A DNA stretch of 64,000 nucleotides from positions 243,819 to 307,818 of the forward strand of contig NZ_SJFN01000001.1 in the NCBI RefSeq assembly GCF_004328075.1, given 5' to 3'. The DNA comes from Siculibacillus lacustris. Lineage in GTDB: Bacteria > Pseudomonadota > Alphaproteobacteria > Rhizobiales > Ancalomicrobiaceae. The translations under genes were made by a program, and so were the position numbers. The notes under the pieces were generated by a model, which was not told the DNA's origin, did not search any database, and worked only from the letters and a program-made list of their open reading frames with translations. Shown piece after piece: positions 26,360-34,257 of the stretch; within the stretch, counting starts at the first letter, position 1, and every line of letters starts with the position of its first letter.

Positions 26360-27241
26360 ATGAACCGGGCCGGACACGCTCCTTTCGGAATGCGGCTGAC
26401 GTCGCGCGATTTCTTCGCTTCGTCCGATCAGGCGATCGCCGTCGAACCGCGCAACCCCCAAGACGAATTCCCACTGCACGACCACGACTTCGACGAGATC
26501 GTCATCGTCATGTCGGGCAACGGCTGGCACATTCTCAACGACGCCTCGCATTACATCACCTGCGGCGAGATCTTCTACATCGACGCCAAGGATCATCATC
26601 AGTTCTGCCAGGTCTCCGACCTCAAGCTGACCAACATCCTCTACCGCTTCGACCGGCTGTCGATCGCCAATCCCAGCATCCTGCCGTTGCTCGGCGGCGG
26701 CGAGGCGCAGCCCGATCGCCTGCGCCATTGGCAGATCTCCGAGGACGTCCTGGCGCGGGTCCAGCCGCTGGTCGCCGCCCTCGAGACCGAGAGCACCCGC
26801 CCCGACGCGCTGTCGCAGACCCTGTCGGAAGCGCTCTTCGTGCAGTTGCTGATCCTCTTGGCGCGCAATCGCTTTCCGGTGCTCGGCGGTGAACTGCACC
26901 GCGGCGCCAAGCTCGGCCACGTGCTGAGCTGGCTGCGCCACCGCTGCACCGAGCCGGTCGATTTCGACGACGTGGCGCGGTCGCTCGGCTGTTCGACCCG
27001 CAGCCTCAATCGCCAGTTCCGCGAGGTGATCGGCGCATCGCCCAACCAGTATCTCGGCTGCCTGCGGCTCAATCGGGCGATGAACGCGCTGCGCAGCAGC
27101 GATCGCAGCATCTGCGAAGTGGCCTTCGACTCCGGCTACAACGACAGCAACTATTTCTCCTTCTGTTTCAGCCGGACCACCGGCATGTCGCCGCGCGAGT
27201 ACCGCCGCAGCGCCGGCGGGCTCCGGTCCGTGGCGGCGTGA
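26360..27241 (+). CDS. AraC-family activator, RhaS/RhaR-like
   Basis: 293 residues from ATG 26360 with AGGGAGG 6 bases upstream. The N-terminal cupin matches enteric RhaS/RhaR: AIAVEPRNPQDEFPLHDHDF, DEIVIVMSGNGWHIL, DHHQFCQVSDLKLTNILYRF. The C-terminal double helix-turn-helix has FDDVARSLGCSTRSLNRQFREVIG and ICEVAFDSGYNDSNYFSFCFSRTTGMSPREYRR. It presumably binds L-rhamnose and activates the rha genes. Coexistence with a DeoR regulator in one locus is unusual, since enteric systems use only AraC-type and rhizobial ones mainly a DeoR-type regulator. It lies upstream of, and in line with, the bifunctional aldolase gene, with a 140-base gap that holds an operator-like repeat. Confidence 0.9.
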   Translation: MNRAGHAPFGMRLTSRDFFASSDQAIAVEPRNPQDEFPLHDHDFDEIVIVMSGNGWHILNDASHYITCGEIFYIDAKDHHQFCQVSDLKLTNILYRFDRLSIANPSILPLLGGGEAQPDRLRHWQISEDVLARVQPLVAALETESTRPDALSQTLSEALFVQLLILLARNRFPVLGGELHRGAKLGHVLSWLRHRCTEPVDFDDVARSLGCSTRSLNRQFREVIGASPNQYLGCLRLNRAMNALRSSDRSICEVAFDSGYNDSNYFSFCFSRTTGMSPREYRRSAGGLRSVAA

Positions 27242-27279
27242 GCGGCGCGGCGGCGCAGCGAGGCCGTCGCGCCGAGCAA

Positions 27280-27295
27280 TGATCGATTTTGATCG
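27280..27295 (+). promoter_or_regulatory. Candidate DeoR-type operator, copy 2
   Basis: TGATCGATTTTGATCG, followed directly by ATCATGATTGA, which adds a third degenerate half-site. It lies 86-102 bases before the bifunctional aldolase gene, the position of a promoter. It matches copy 1 at 26157-26172 in 13 to 14 of 16 bases with the same 10-base period. Confidence 0.45.
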
Positions 27296-27381
27296 ATCAT
27301 GATTGACTTCGGCGGAAACGCCCTGTCCTATGCGCGCAAACACCGACGCCGCGCGCGGCGATCCTCCAGGGAGAAGCACCC

Positions 27382-29478
27382 ATGACCGTCACCGGATCCC
27401 GGCTCGCCGACCTGTGGGACGACGGCCTCGCGGCGTCGATGTCGGAGGCCGAGCGGCTGCGCTACCGCTCCAACCTGCTCGGCTCGGATCGCCGCATCAC
27501 CAATTTCGGCGGCGGCAACACCTCGGCCAAGATCGTCGAGACCGATCCGTTGACCGGGGCGGCGGTCGAGGTGTTGTGGGTCAAGGGCTCGGGCGGCGAC
27601 ATCGGGACGATCGGTCTCGACGGCTTCGCCACGCTCTACATGGACAAGCTCGCGCTGCTGAAGGGCCTGCACCGCGGTCCCGCCCACGAGGACGAGACCG
27701 TCGAGCGGCTCGCCCACTGCACCTTCGGGCTCAACCCCCGCGCCGCGTCGATCGACACGCCGCTGCATGCCTTCGTGCCGTTCTGCCATGTCGACCACAT
27801 GCACCCGGATGCGGTGATCGCGCTGGCCGCGTCGAAGGACGGCGAGGCGGCGACCGCGGCGATCTTCGGGTCGGAGATCGGCTGGTTGCCGTGGCGGCGA
27901 CCGGGCTTCGAACTGGGGTTGACGCTCGAGCGCTTCGTGCGCGACCACCCGCAGGCGGTCGGGGTGATCCTGGAGAGCCACGGGCTGTTCACCTGGGCCG
28001 ACAGCGCGAAGGCCTGCTACGCGACGACGATCCGCATCGTCAACCGGGCGATCGAGGCGATCGCAGCGGCGACCGCCGGACGGCCGGCTTTCGGCGGGCC
28101 GGCGCGGCGGGCGCTGGCGCCCGCAGAGCGGCGAGAGGTGGCGGCGGTGCTGATGCCGGCGATCCGCGGGCTGATCTCGGCCGACGAGGCCAAGGTCGGT
28201 CATTTCGACGACGGCGACACGGTGCTCGACTTCGTGACCTCGGCCGAGTTGCACTCCCTGGCCGCGCTCGGCACCAGCTGTCCCGACCATTTTCTCCGCA
28301 CCAAGATTCGGCCGCTGGTGATCGACTTCGACCCCGAATCTCCGGATCTCGCCGCGACGATCGGCGGGCTCGCCGCGGCGGTCGCCGCCTATCGCGACGA
28401 CTATGCCGCCTATTACGACCGCTGCCGGCACCCCGACAGCCCGGCGCGGCGCGACGCCAATGCGATCGTCCATCTGGTGCCCGGCGTCGGCATGATCACC
28501 TTCGCCAAGGACAAGGCCACCGCCCGCATCGCCGGCGAGTTCTATGTGAATGCGATCAACGTGATGCGCGACGCTGCGCGGCTGTCCGCCTACGTCGGTC
28601 TGCCCGAGAGAGAAGCCTTCGACATCGAATATTGGGCGCTGGAAGAGGCCAAGCTCCGGCGGATGCCGAAACCGCGGCGGCTCGCCGGCAAGATCGCCCT
28701 GGTGACCGGCGGGGCCGGCGGGATCGGCCGGGCGGTCGCCGAGCGGTTGCTGCGCGACGGCGCCTGCGTGATGCTCGCCGACGTCGACGCGCCGTCGCTT
28801 CTCGCCGCCGAGGCGGAGCTCGCGGCACGGCATTCGGCCGACGTGGTGCGCGGCGTGACCCTCGACGTGACGCGGGAAGATCAGGTCGCGGCGGCCTTCG
28901 CGGCGACTGCGGTGGCCTTCGGCGGTCTCGACATCCTGGTGTCGAACGCCGGCATCGCCTCCTCGGCGCCGATCGACGAGACCGATCTGGCGCTGTGGAA
29001 CCGCAACATGGACATCCTGTCGACCGGCTATTTCCTGGTGTCGCGCCAGGCCTTCCGGCTGATGAAGACCCAGAAGATCGGCGGGGCGATCGTCTTCGTC
29101 GCCTCCAAGAACGGGCTGGCGGCGTCCCCCAATGCCGCCGCCTATTGCACCGCCAAGGCCGCCGAGATCCACCTCGCCCGCTGCCTCGCGCTCGAGGGGG
29201 CGGAGTTCGCGATCCGCGTCAACACCGTCAATCCCGACATGGTGCTGCGCGGCTCGAAGATCTGGAGCGGCGAATGGCGAGCCCAGCGCGCCGCCGCCTA
29301 TGCCGCCGACCCGGCCGATCTGGAAGAACTCTACCGCAAGCGCTCGCTGTTGAAGCGCAGCGTCTTCCCCGAAGACGTCGCCGAGGCGGTGGCCTTCTTC
29401 GTCGGCGACGAATCGTCGAAGTCGACCGGCAACATCCTCAACGTCGACGCCGGCAACGCCCAGGCATTCCCGCGCTGA
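27382..29478 (+). CDS. Bifunctional rhamnulose-1-phosphate aldolase / short-chain dehydrogenase
   Basis: 698 residues. Residues ~1-420 are a class II aldolase: FGGGNTSAKIVETD, VKGSGGDIGTI, the metal region VPFCHVDHMHPDAV and ILESHGLFTWA. Residues ~430-698 are a classical SDR: NAD site TGGAGGIGRAVAERL, VSNAGIASSAP, catalytic Ser in FVASKNG and YCTAK (the Tyr-x3-Lys pair). The family (RhaD of rhizobia, RhaEW/YuxG of Bacillus) cleaves L-rhamnulose 1-phosphate and oxidises L-lactaldehyde to L-lactate. GGGAG precedes the ATG by 8 bases. It is the second aldolase of the locus. It offers an oxidative fate for lactaldehyde beside the reductive FucO route. Confidence 0.93.
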   Translation: MTVTGSRLADLWDDGLAASMSEAERLRYRSNLLGSDRRITNFGGGNTSAKIVETDPLTGAAVEVLWVKGSGGDIGTIGLDGFATLYMDKLALLKGLHRGPAHEDETVERLAHCTFGLNPRAASIDTPLHAFVPFCHVDHMHPDAVIALAASKDGEAATAAIFGSEIGWLPWRRPGFELGLTLERFVRDHPQAVGVILESHGLFTWADSAKACYATTIRIVNRAIEAIAAATAGRPAFGGPARRALAPAERREVAAVLMPAIRGLISADEAKVGHFDDGDTVLDFVTSAELHSLAALGTSCPDHFLRTKIRPLVIDFDPESPDLAATIGGLAAAVAAYRDDYAAYYDRCRHPDSPARRDANAIVHLVPGVGMITFAKDKATARIAGEFYVNAINVMRDAARLSAYVGLPEREAFDIEYWALEEAKLRRMPKPRRLAGKIALVTGGAGGIGRAVAERLLRDGACVMLADVDAPSLLAAEAELAARHSADVVRGVTLDVTREDQVAAAFAATAVAFGGLDILVSNAGIASSAPIDETDLALWNRNMDILSTGYFLVSRQAFRLMKTQKIGGAIVFVASKNGLAASPNAAAYCTAKAAEIHLARCLALEGAEFAIRVNTVNPDMVLRGSKIWSGEWRAQRAAAYAADPADLEELYRKRSLLKRSVFPEDVAEAVAFFVGDESSKSTGNILNVDAGNAQAFPR

Positions 29479-29792
29479 GCGTCCGGCTTCGCGGCCGAGA
29501 TCGGCAGACGACGCCGGCCTCGGCCCTCCACCGACGCGTCTTCGACCGCCGGGGATGGAGATTGCGTAGCAAGCTTGAGATGACGTTACGTCATGTCGAG
29601 TAGGATTCCATCCCTGACGCAACATCACTGTGCCACTGACCCAGATTTTCTGCCGTATCTGCAAAGTCGTGCGGCCTTCTACTCCTGTTTTTATGAGATT
29701 TTTTACGCCTATTGTCCGTTAACTCGACCGGTGAAAGCGGGCACCCGGATCGACGCCTCAGGCGCCTTCGGTGGACAGGGCTGAGACTGAGA
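29479..29792. other. AT-rich intergenic region before the HD-GYP gene
   Basis: 314 bases. The first ~100 are GC-rich; about 29580-29750 is clearly AT-richer than the genome and probably contains the promoter of the HD-GYP gene. A perfect odd palindrome ATGACGT-T-ACGTCAT lies at 29580-29594 and could be a regulator site. No gene or clear terminator was identified. Confidence 0.35.
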
Positions 29793-31322
29793 ATGCGCAT
29801 CTCGATCAAGATCTCCCTGATGGTCGGCATGGCCCTGTCGGTCGGATTTCTGGTGGGCCAAGCCGCCATGGCGGTGTCGATGCTGCGTCAGGTCCACACC
29901 ACCAACACCGCCATCGCCACCGATTGGCTGCCGTCGGTGCGCGTGCTCGGCGAGATCAATCTGCACGCGACGCGCTATCGCCTGCGGGCGGCGCGTCACG
30001 TGATGAACGTCTACGACACCCACGTGCCGGAGATCGAGGCGCAACTCGCCGAGGAGGCCGCACAACTCCAGCAGGATTTCGCGAGTTACGAGCCGTTGAT
30101 CTCGGACGAGGGCGAGCGCCGGGCGTGGACCGATTTCCGCGGCGACTGGAATCTCTACACCGCCGCTCAGGACGAGGTTCTGGCGGCGAGCCGGCGCGGC
30201 GACAAGGTGCGGGCCGCCGAGATCATCGAAGAGAGCCGCGACCTGTTCCTCGGCGCCATCGCCAAATTGACCCGGGAGATCGACACCAACAACGGCTATG
30301 TCGCCGCCGCGACGGTCGCCGCCGAACAAACCTATGCGCGCGCGCTGATCGCGGTCGTCGCCCTGGCGGTGATCGCGGTGATCTTCGGACTGGCGGTGTG
30401 GCGCTTCGTCGTGGTCACCGCCGCGACTGCCCTCGATCGGCTGATCGGGGCGATGAAGTCGATCGCCGCGGGGGACTTCGGCACGGCGATCCCGTCGCGC
30501 GAGCGCCGGGACGAGATCGGCGACATGGCCCAGACCCTGGTGGTGTTCCGCGACGGCCTCGCCGAAGCCGAACGCCTGCGCGCCGAGCAGGCGGCCCTCG
30601 ACCTCGCCAATCTGCGGCTGATGCGCGAGGCCGAACAGAATCTGTCGGCCCTGGCGGAACGGCTCGACGCGGAGGTGACCCAGAAGACCCGCGACCTCGC
30701 CGAGCGCGAGCGCGAGATCATCTGGCGCCTGTCGCGCGCCACCGAACGGCGCGACAGCGACACCGGCGACCACATCGCCCGGATGGCGCGGATCGCCGGT
30801 CTGGTCGCCGAGGCGATGGGCCTGCCCGACGCCGACCGTCGCCTGATCGAACTCGCCGCCCAGATGCACGACATCGGCAAGGTCGGCATTCCCGACGACA
30901 TCCTGTTCAAACCCGGCGCCTTCATGCCGGACGAACGACGGGTGATGGAGACCCATGCCCTGCTCGGCTGGGACATCCTCAAGGGCTCGGAATCGCGGCT
31001 AATCCAGATGGCCGCCGACGTGGCGGTCAGCCACCACGAGAAGTGGGACGGCAGCGGCTATCCCCGCGGCCTCGCCGGCGAGGCCATCCCACTGTGCGGC
31101 CGCATCGCCGCGGTCGCCGACGTGTTCGACGCGCTGCTGTCGCGCCGCGCCTACAAGGCCGAGTGGCCGATCGAAGAGGCGCGCGCCTACATCGCCGACA
31201 ATGCCGGCCGGCATTTCGATCCGGCCTGCGTCGACGCCTTCTTCGCGCGCTGGGACGAAATCGCCGCGATCGCCGGGGTCTCCGCCTCCGAAGTCGCCGC
31301 CTCGGCGTCGGCCGCGGCCTGA
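29793..31322 (+). CDS. Membrane-anchored HD-GYP cyclic-di-GMP phosphodiesterase
   Basis: 509 residues from ATG 29793; a TTG 27 codons upstream is less likely. Order: helix ~7-30, periplasmic four-helix-bundle sensor ~30-175, second helix ~180-205, HAMP with RDEIGDMAQTLVVFRDG, coiled coil, then the HD-GYP domain. The catalytic set is complete: ATERRDSDTGDHIARMA, HDIGKVGIP (His359/Asp360), HHEKWDGSGYP (His414/His415) and GRIAAVADVFDAL. It should hydrolyse c-di-GMP in response to an external signal. The sensor and HAMP closely match those of the chemoreceptor encoded next (DWLPSVR.LGEI, TRYRL, RHVMN). The ribosome binding site is weak (GAGACTGAGA). Confidence 0.9.
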   Translation: MRISIKISLMVGMALSVGFLVGQAAMAVSMLRQVHTTNTAIATDWLPSVRVLGEINLHATRYRLRAARHVMNVYDTHVPEIEAQLAEEAAQLQQDFASYEPLISDEGERRAWTDFRGDWNLYTAAQDEVLAASRRGDKVRAAEIIEESRDLFLGAIAKLTREIDTNNGYVAAATVAAEQTYARALIAVVALAVIAVIFGLAVWRFVVVTAATALDRLIGAMKSIAAGDFGTAIPSRERRDEIGDMAQTLVVFRDGLAEAERLRAEQAALDLANLRLMREAEQNLSALAERLDAEVTQKTRDLAEREREIIWRLSRATERRDSDTGDHIARMARIAGLVAEAMGLPDADRRLIELAAQMHDIGKVGIPDDILFKPGAFMPDERRVMETHALLGWDILKGSESRLIQMAADVAVSHHEKWDGSGYPRGLAGEAIPLCGRIAAVADVFDALLSRRAYKAEWPIEEARAYIADNAGRHFDPACVDAFFARWDEIAAIAGVSASEVAASASAAA

Positions 31323-31754
31323 GGATCGGGTCGGCACGTCGCGTTCGGCGTGTTCGCGCCGGTTCGCCCCCGTCCCGCGGCGCCTCGACAGTCTCCGCCA
31401 AGTCGCCGAAGCCTTTCCAACTTGGAAACATTCACCGCTTGCGATCAAGTCGCCGGCGACGTCGCCGTTTCGCTTCGATCGTATTGCGGTCATCCGCCAT
31501 CCATTCCCCGGTGACGTGAAAATATTCTTATTCAACAGACATCGTCTTACGCGACGTAATTTCGATTTGTTCTTCTGATATGGTATCGCTTCAACTGGCA
31601 TTACAATCAATTCTCGCGATTATCGACAATGCCACCATCTTGTTTCATTGGTCATTTCTTAACCAGGCCCATCTAGGATTGCTCTCACCACCCTGTCTCA
31701 AGCCGGCCCGGCGTTTCGAGGTCCGGTCGACATTCGACGTCGGAGAAGACTGCA
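31323..31754. other. AT-rich intergenic region before the chemoreceptor gene
   Basis: 432 bases with no gene. About 31490-31690 is strongly AT-rich for this genome (runs such as AAAATATTCTTATTCAAC), so it probably includes the promoter of the chemoreceptor. An odd perfect palindrome TTTCCAA-C-TTGGAAA lies at 31414-31428, a possible terminator or operator. The low GC suggests either a strong promoter region or inserted DNA. Confidence 0.4.
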
Positions 31755-33431
31755 ATGAAAATCTCGGTCAAGGCATCGCTGATGGCGATCGTCGTCGTCC
31801 TGGTCGGCTTCCTGCTCGGCGAAGGCGTCGTCGCGATCTTCAATCTGAAGGCCATCCGGGCCACCACGGCCGAGATCACCGACGACTGGCTGCCCTCGGT
31901 GCGGGCGCTCGGCGAGATCAAATACGGAGTGACCCGTTACCGGCTCGCCGGCTCGCGCCATGTGATGAACGGCGACGAAGCGACCAAGAAGGAGATCGAC
32001 GGGGTCCTCAAGGACTATCTCGCCCAGATCGAGAAGAGCTTCGCGGTCTACGAACCGCTGGTCACCAGCGCCGAGGAACGCGCCCTGTGGAGCGCGGTCA
32101 AGTCCAAGTGGGCGGCCTATGTCGCGGTGCAGGAGAAGACCCAGGCGCTGAGCAATTCCAAGGAGGCCGACAAGGCCACCCAGATGTTCAACGCCGCCAA
32201 GACCGAGTTCAATGCCGCGCTCGCCGATCTCGACCGGGGCGTCGAGATCAACAACAAGGGCGCGCTCGAGGCCACCCGCCGTGCCCAGACGACCTTCGAC
32301 GCCGCCTTCGCCCAGATCCTGGTTCTCGCCGGCATCGCCGTGGCGGTCGGAGTCGGGGCCGGATTGTTCGTCGCGCTCGGCATCTCCGCCCCGTTGCAGC
32401 GCCTGACCGGCGCCATGCAGAAGGTGGCCGGCGGACAGCTCAAAGCCGACATCCCGTCGGTGACCCGCGGCGACGAGATCGGCGACATGGCGCGCACCCT
32501 GATCGTGTTCCGCGACGGTCTCGCCGAGACCGAACGCCTGCGCGCCGAAGAGGCCACGCGGGAAAAGGCCGCGGCCGAGCGAATGGTCGCCGAACGCCAT
32601 CGCATCGCCGACCGCTTCCAGGAATCGATGGGGGCACTCGCCGAGGGCTTCGTCAATTCCTCGGCCGAGGTCGCCGACGCGGCCCGCAACCTCGCCGCCA
32701 CCGCCGAAGAGACCTCGCGCCAAGCCGGCGCGGTCGCCGAAGCCGCCGAGACGGCGTCGGGCAACGTCGAGACCGTCGCCGCCTCGACCGAGGAGATGGC
32801 CGCCTCGGTGCGCGAGATCAACGAGCGCGTCTGCGATTCGACCCGGATCGCCAAGGTCGCGGCCGACGAAGCCGAGGCCACCCAAGAGAACATCCGATCG
32901 CTCTCCGGGGCCGCCGACCGCATCGGCGACGTGGTCAACCTGATCAAGGACATCGCCGGCCAGACCAACCTGCTGGCGCTCAATGCGACGATCGAGGCGG
33001 CACGCGCCGGCGAAGCCGGCAAGGGTTTCGCGGTGGTCGCCTCGGAAGTGAAGCAGCTCGCCGCCCAGACCGCCTCGGCGACCGACGAGATCGCCTCGAC
33101 GGTCGGCCGGATCCAGGCGGCGACCGCCGAGACGGTGGCCTCGATCAGCCGCATCGTCGCGACCATCGGGACCATCCAGGAAGTGTCGGCGTCGATCGCC
33201 GGCGCCGTCCAGCAACAGGGTGCGGCGACGCACGAGATCTCCAGCAACACCCATCGCGCCGCCGAAGGCACCGCCCACGTCTCGCAGAACATTTCGGGCG
33301 TCGGCCATGCCGCCGAGATGACCGGTTCGGCGGCGACCCAGTTGATGGGTCTGTCCGGCGCCCTGTCGTCGGAAGCCGACCGTCTGACCAAGGAAGTGAA
33401 GGGCTTCGTGGCGACGTTGCGCGCCGGCTGA
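31755..33431 (+). CDS. Methyl-accepting chemotaxis protein
   Basis: 558 residues. Helix ~7-30, periplasmic four-helix-bundle ligand domain to ~190, helix ~192-212, HAMP ([21 protein letters not shown]), then a long cytoplasmic coiled coil. The signalling tip is [41 protein letters not shown], an essentially perfect chemoreceptor hairpin. There is no C-terminal CheR-binding pentapeptide. It relays an external signal to CheA/CheW encoded elsewhere. The sensor and HAMP are near-copies of those in the HD-GYP protein encoded just upstream ([21 protein letters not shown] versus DWLPSVRVLGEI...TRYRL), so both may detect the same ligand. GGAG lies 9 bases before the ATG. Confidence 0.93.
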   Translation: MKISVKASLMAIVVVLVGFLLGEGVVAIFNLKAIRATTAEITDDWLPSVRALGEIKYGVTRYRLAGSRHVMNGDEATKKEIDGVLKDYLAQIEKSFAVYEPLVTSAEERALWSAVKSKWAAYVAVQEKTQALSNSKEADKATQMFNAAKTEFNAALADLDRGVEINNKGALEATRRAQTTFDAAFAQILVLAGIAVAVGVGAGLFVALGISAPLQRLTGAMQKVAGGQLKADIPSVTRGDEIGDMARTLIVFRDGLAETERLRAEEATREKAAAERMVAERHRIADRFQESMGALAEGFVNSSAEVADAARNLAATAEETSRQAGAVAEAAETASGNVETVAASTEEMAASVREINERVCDSTRIAKVAADEAEATQENIRSLSGAADRIGDVVNLIKDIAGQTNLLALNATIEAARAGEAGKGFAVVASEVKQLAAQTASATDEIASTVGRIQAATAETVASISRIVATIGTIQEVSASIAGAVQQQGAATHEISSNTHRAAEGTAHVSQNISGVGHAAEMTGSAATQLMGLSGALSSEADRLTKEVKGFVATLRAG

Positions 33432-33588
33432 GGCGCCGATCGACCGGGACGGCGCTCCTTCGGGCAGCCGTGCCGGAAAATTGCGCTCGATCGCCGCGAC
33501 GGGGCGTCGCATGCTGGCGCGGCGCGGGGCGTTCGAAACGATCGACGAGCCTCCGCGGCGAGGTGTGACGACGCGGCGGAGGCAGGAC

Positions 33589-34257
33589 GTGCAGGACGAC
33601 GACCCGACGGACCGGCGCGAAGCGTCGATCGGCTTCGACTTCGGCCGCCTCTCCGGCCGCGAACGCTACAAGCTGCTGATCGGCGCGATCGTGCCGCGCC
33701 CGATCGCCCTGGTGACCACCGTCGACCGCGACGGCCGGGTCAATGCCGCGCCCTTCTCCTTCTTCAACTGCCTGTCGGCCGATCCGGCGATCCTGGCGAT
33801 CGGCGTCGAACGGCGCGGCGACGGGCGGCCCAAGGACACCGGCCGCAACATCCGCGACACCCAGGCCTTCACCGTCAACATCGTGTCGCGGGCCCTGCTC
33901 GACGCGATGAACACCTGCGCCGTGGCCTTCGAGCCGGAAGTCGACGAGACCGTCGCCGCCGGACTGGCGCTGCGGCCCGGCGTGGCGGTGCCCTGCCCGT
34001 CGCTGCTCGCCTCGCCGGCGTCGTTCGAATGCCGCCACCACGTCACCCTGGCGATCGGCGGCAGCCGCGACATCGTGCTCGGCGAGGTGGTCCACGCCCA
34101 CATCCACCGCGACTGCGTGAACGAGCGGCTGCACGTCGATCCGGTCGTCCTCGACGCGATCGGCCGCATGGGCGGCGACCTCTATGCCTCGACCCGCGAC
34201 TTGTTCGAGCTGCCGACCCCGTCGGTCGCCGAGTGGCAGGCGGCGACGCGCCGATGA
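33589..34257 (+). CDS. Flavin reductase-like FMN-binding split-barrel protein
   Basis: 222 residues from a GTG at 33589 with GGAGG 6 bases upstream; longer frames upstream are non-conserved. It is a DIM6/NTAB-type flavin reductase: ERYKLLIGAIVPRPIALVTT, DGRVNAAPFSFFNCLSADPA, KDTGRNIRDTQAFTVNIVS and the late HHVTLAIGGSRDIVLGEVVHAHI. These proteins supply reduced FMN to partner monooxygenases or act as oxidoreductases. A luciferase-like monooxygenase is encoded three genes on (37261), so it could be the partner. The stop overlaps the next ATG (ATGA), so it is the first gene of a coupled set of three. Confidence 0.85.
   Translation: MQDDDPTDRREASIGFDFGRLSGRERYKLLIGAIVPRPIALVTTVDRDGRVNAAPFSFFNCLSADPAILAIGVERRGDGRPKDTGRNIRDTQAFTVNIVSRALLDAMNTCAVAFEPEVDETVAAGLALRPGVAVPCPSLLASPASFECRHHVTLAIGGSRDIVLGEVVHAHIHRDCVNERLHVDPVVLDAIGRMGGDLYASTRDLFELPTPSVAEWQAATRR

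Noticed and set aside
27382..29478. Two separate genes (aldolase and dehydrogenase) split by a frameshift
   Set aside because: The frame is continuous through the linker, and the fused form is a known family.
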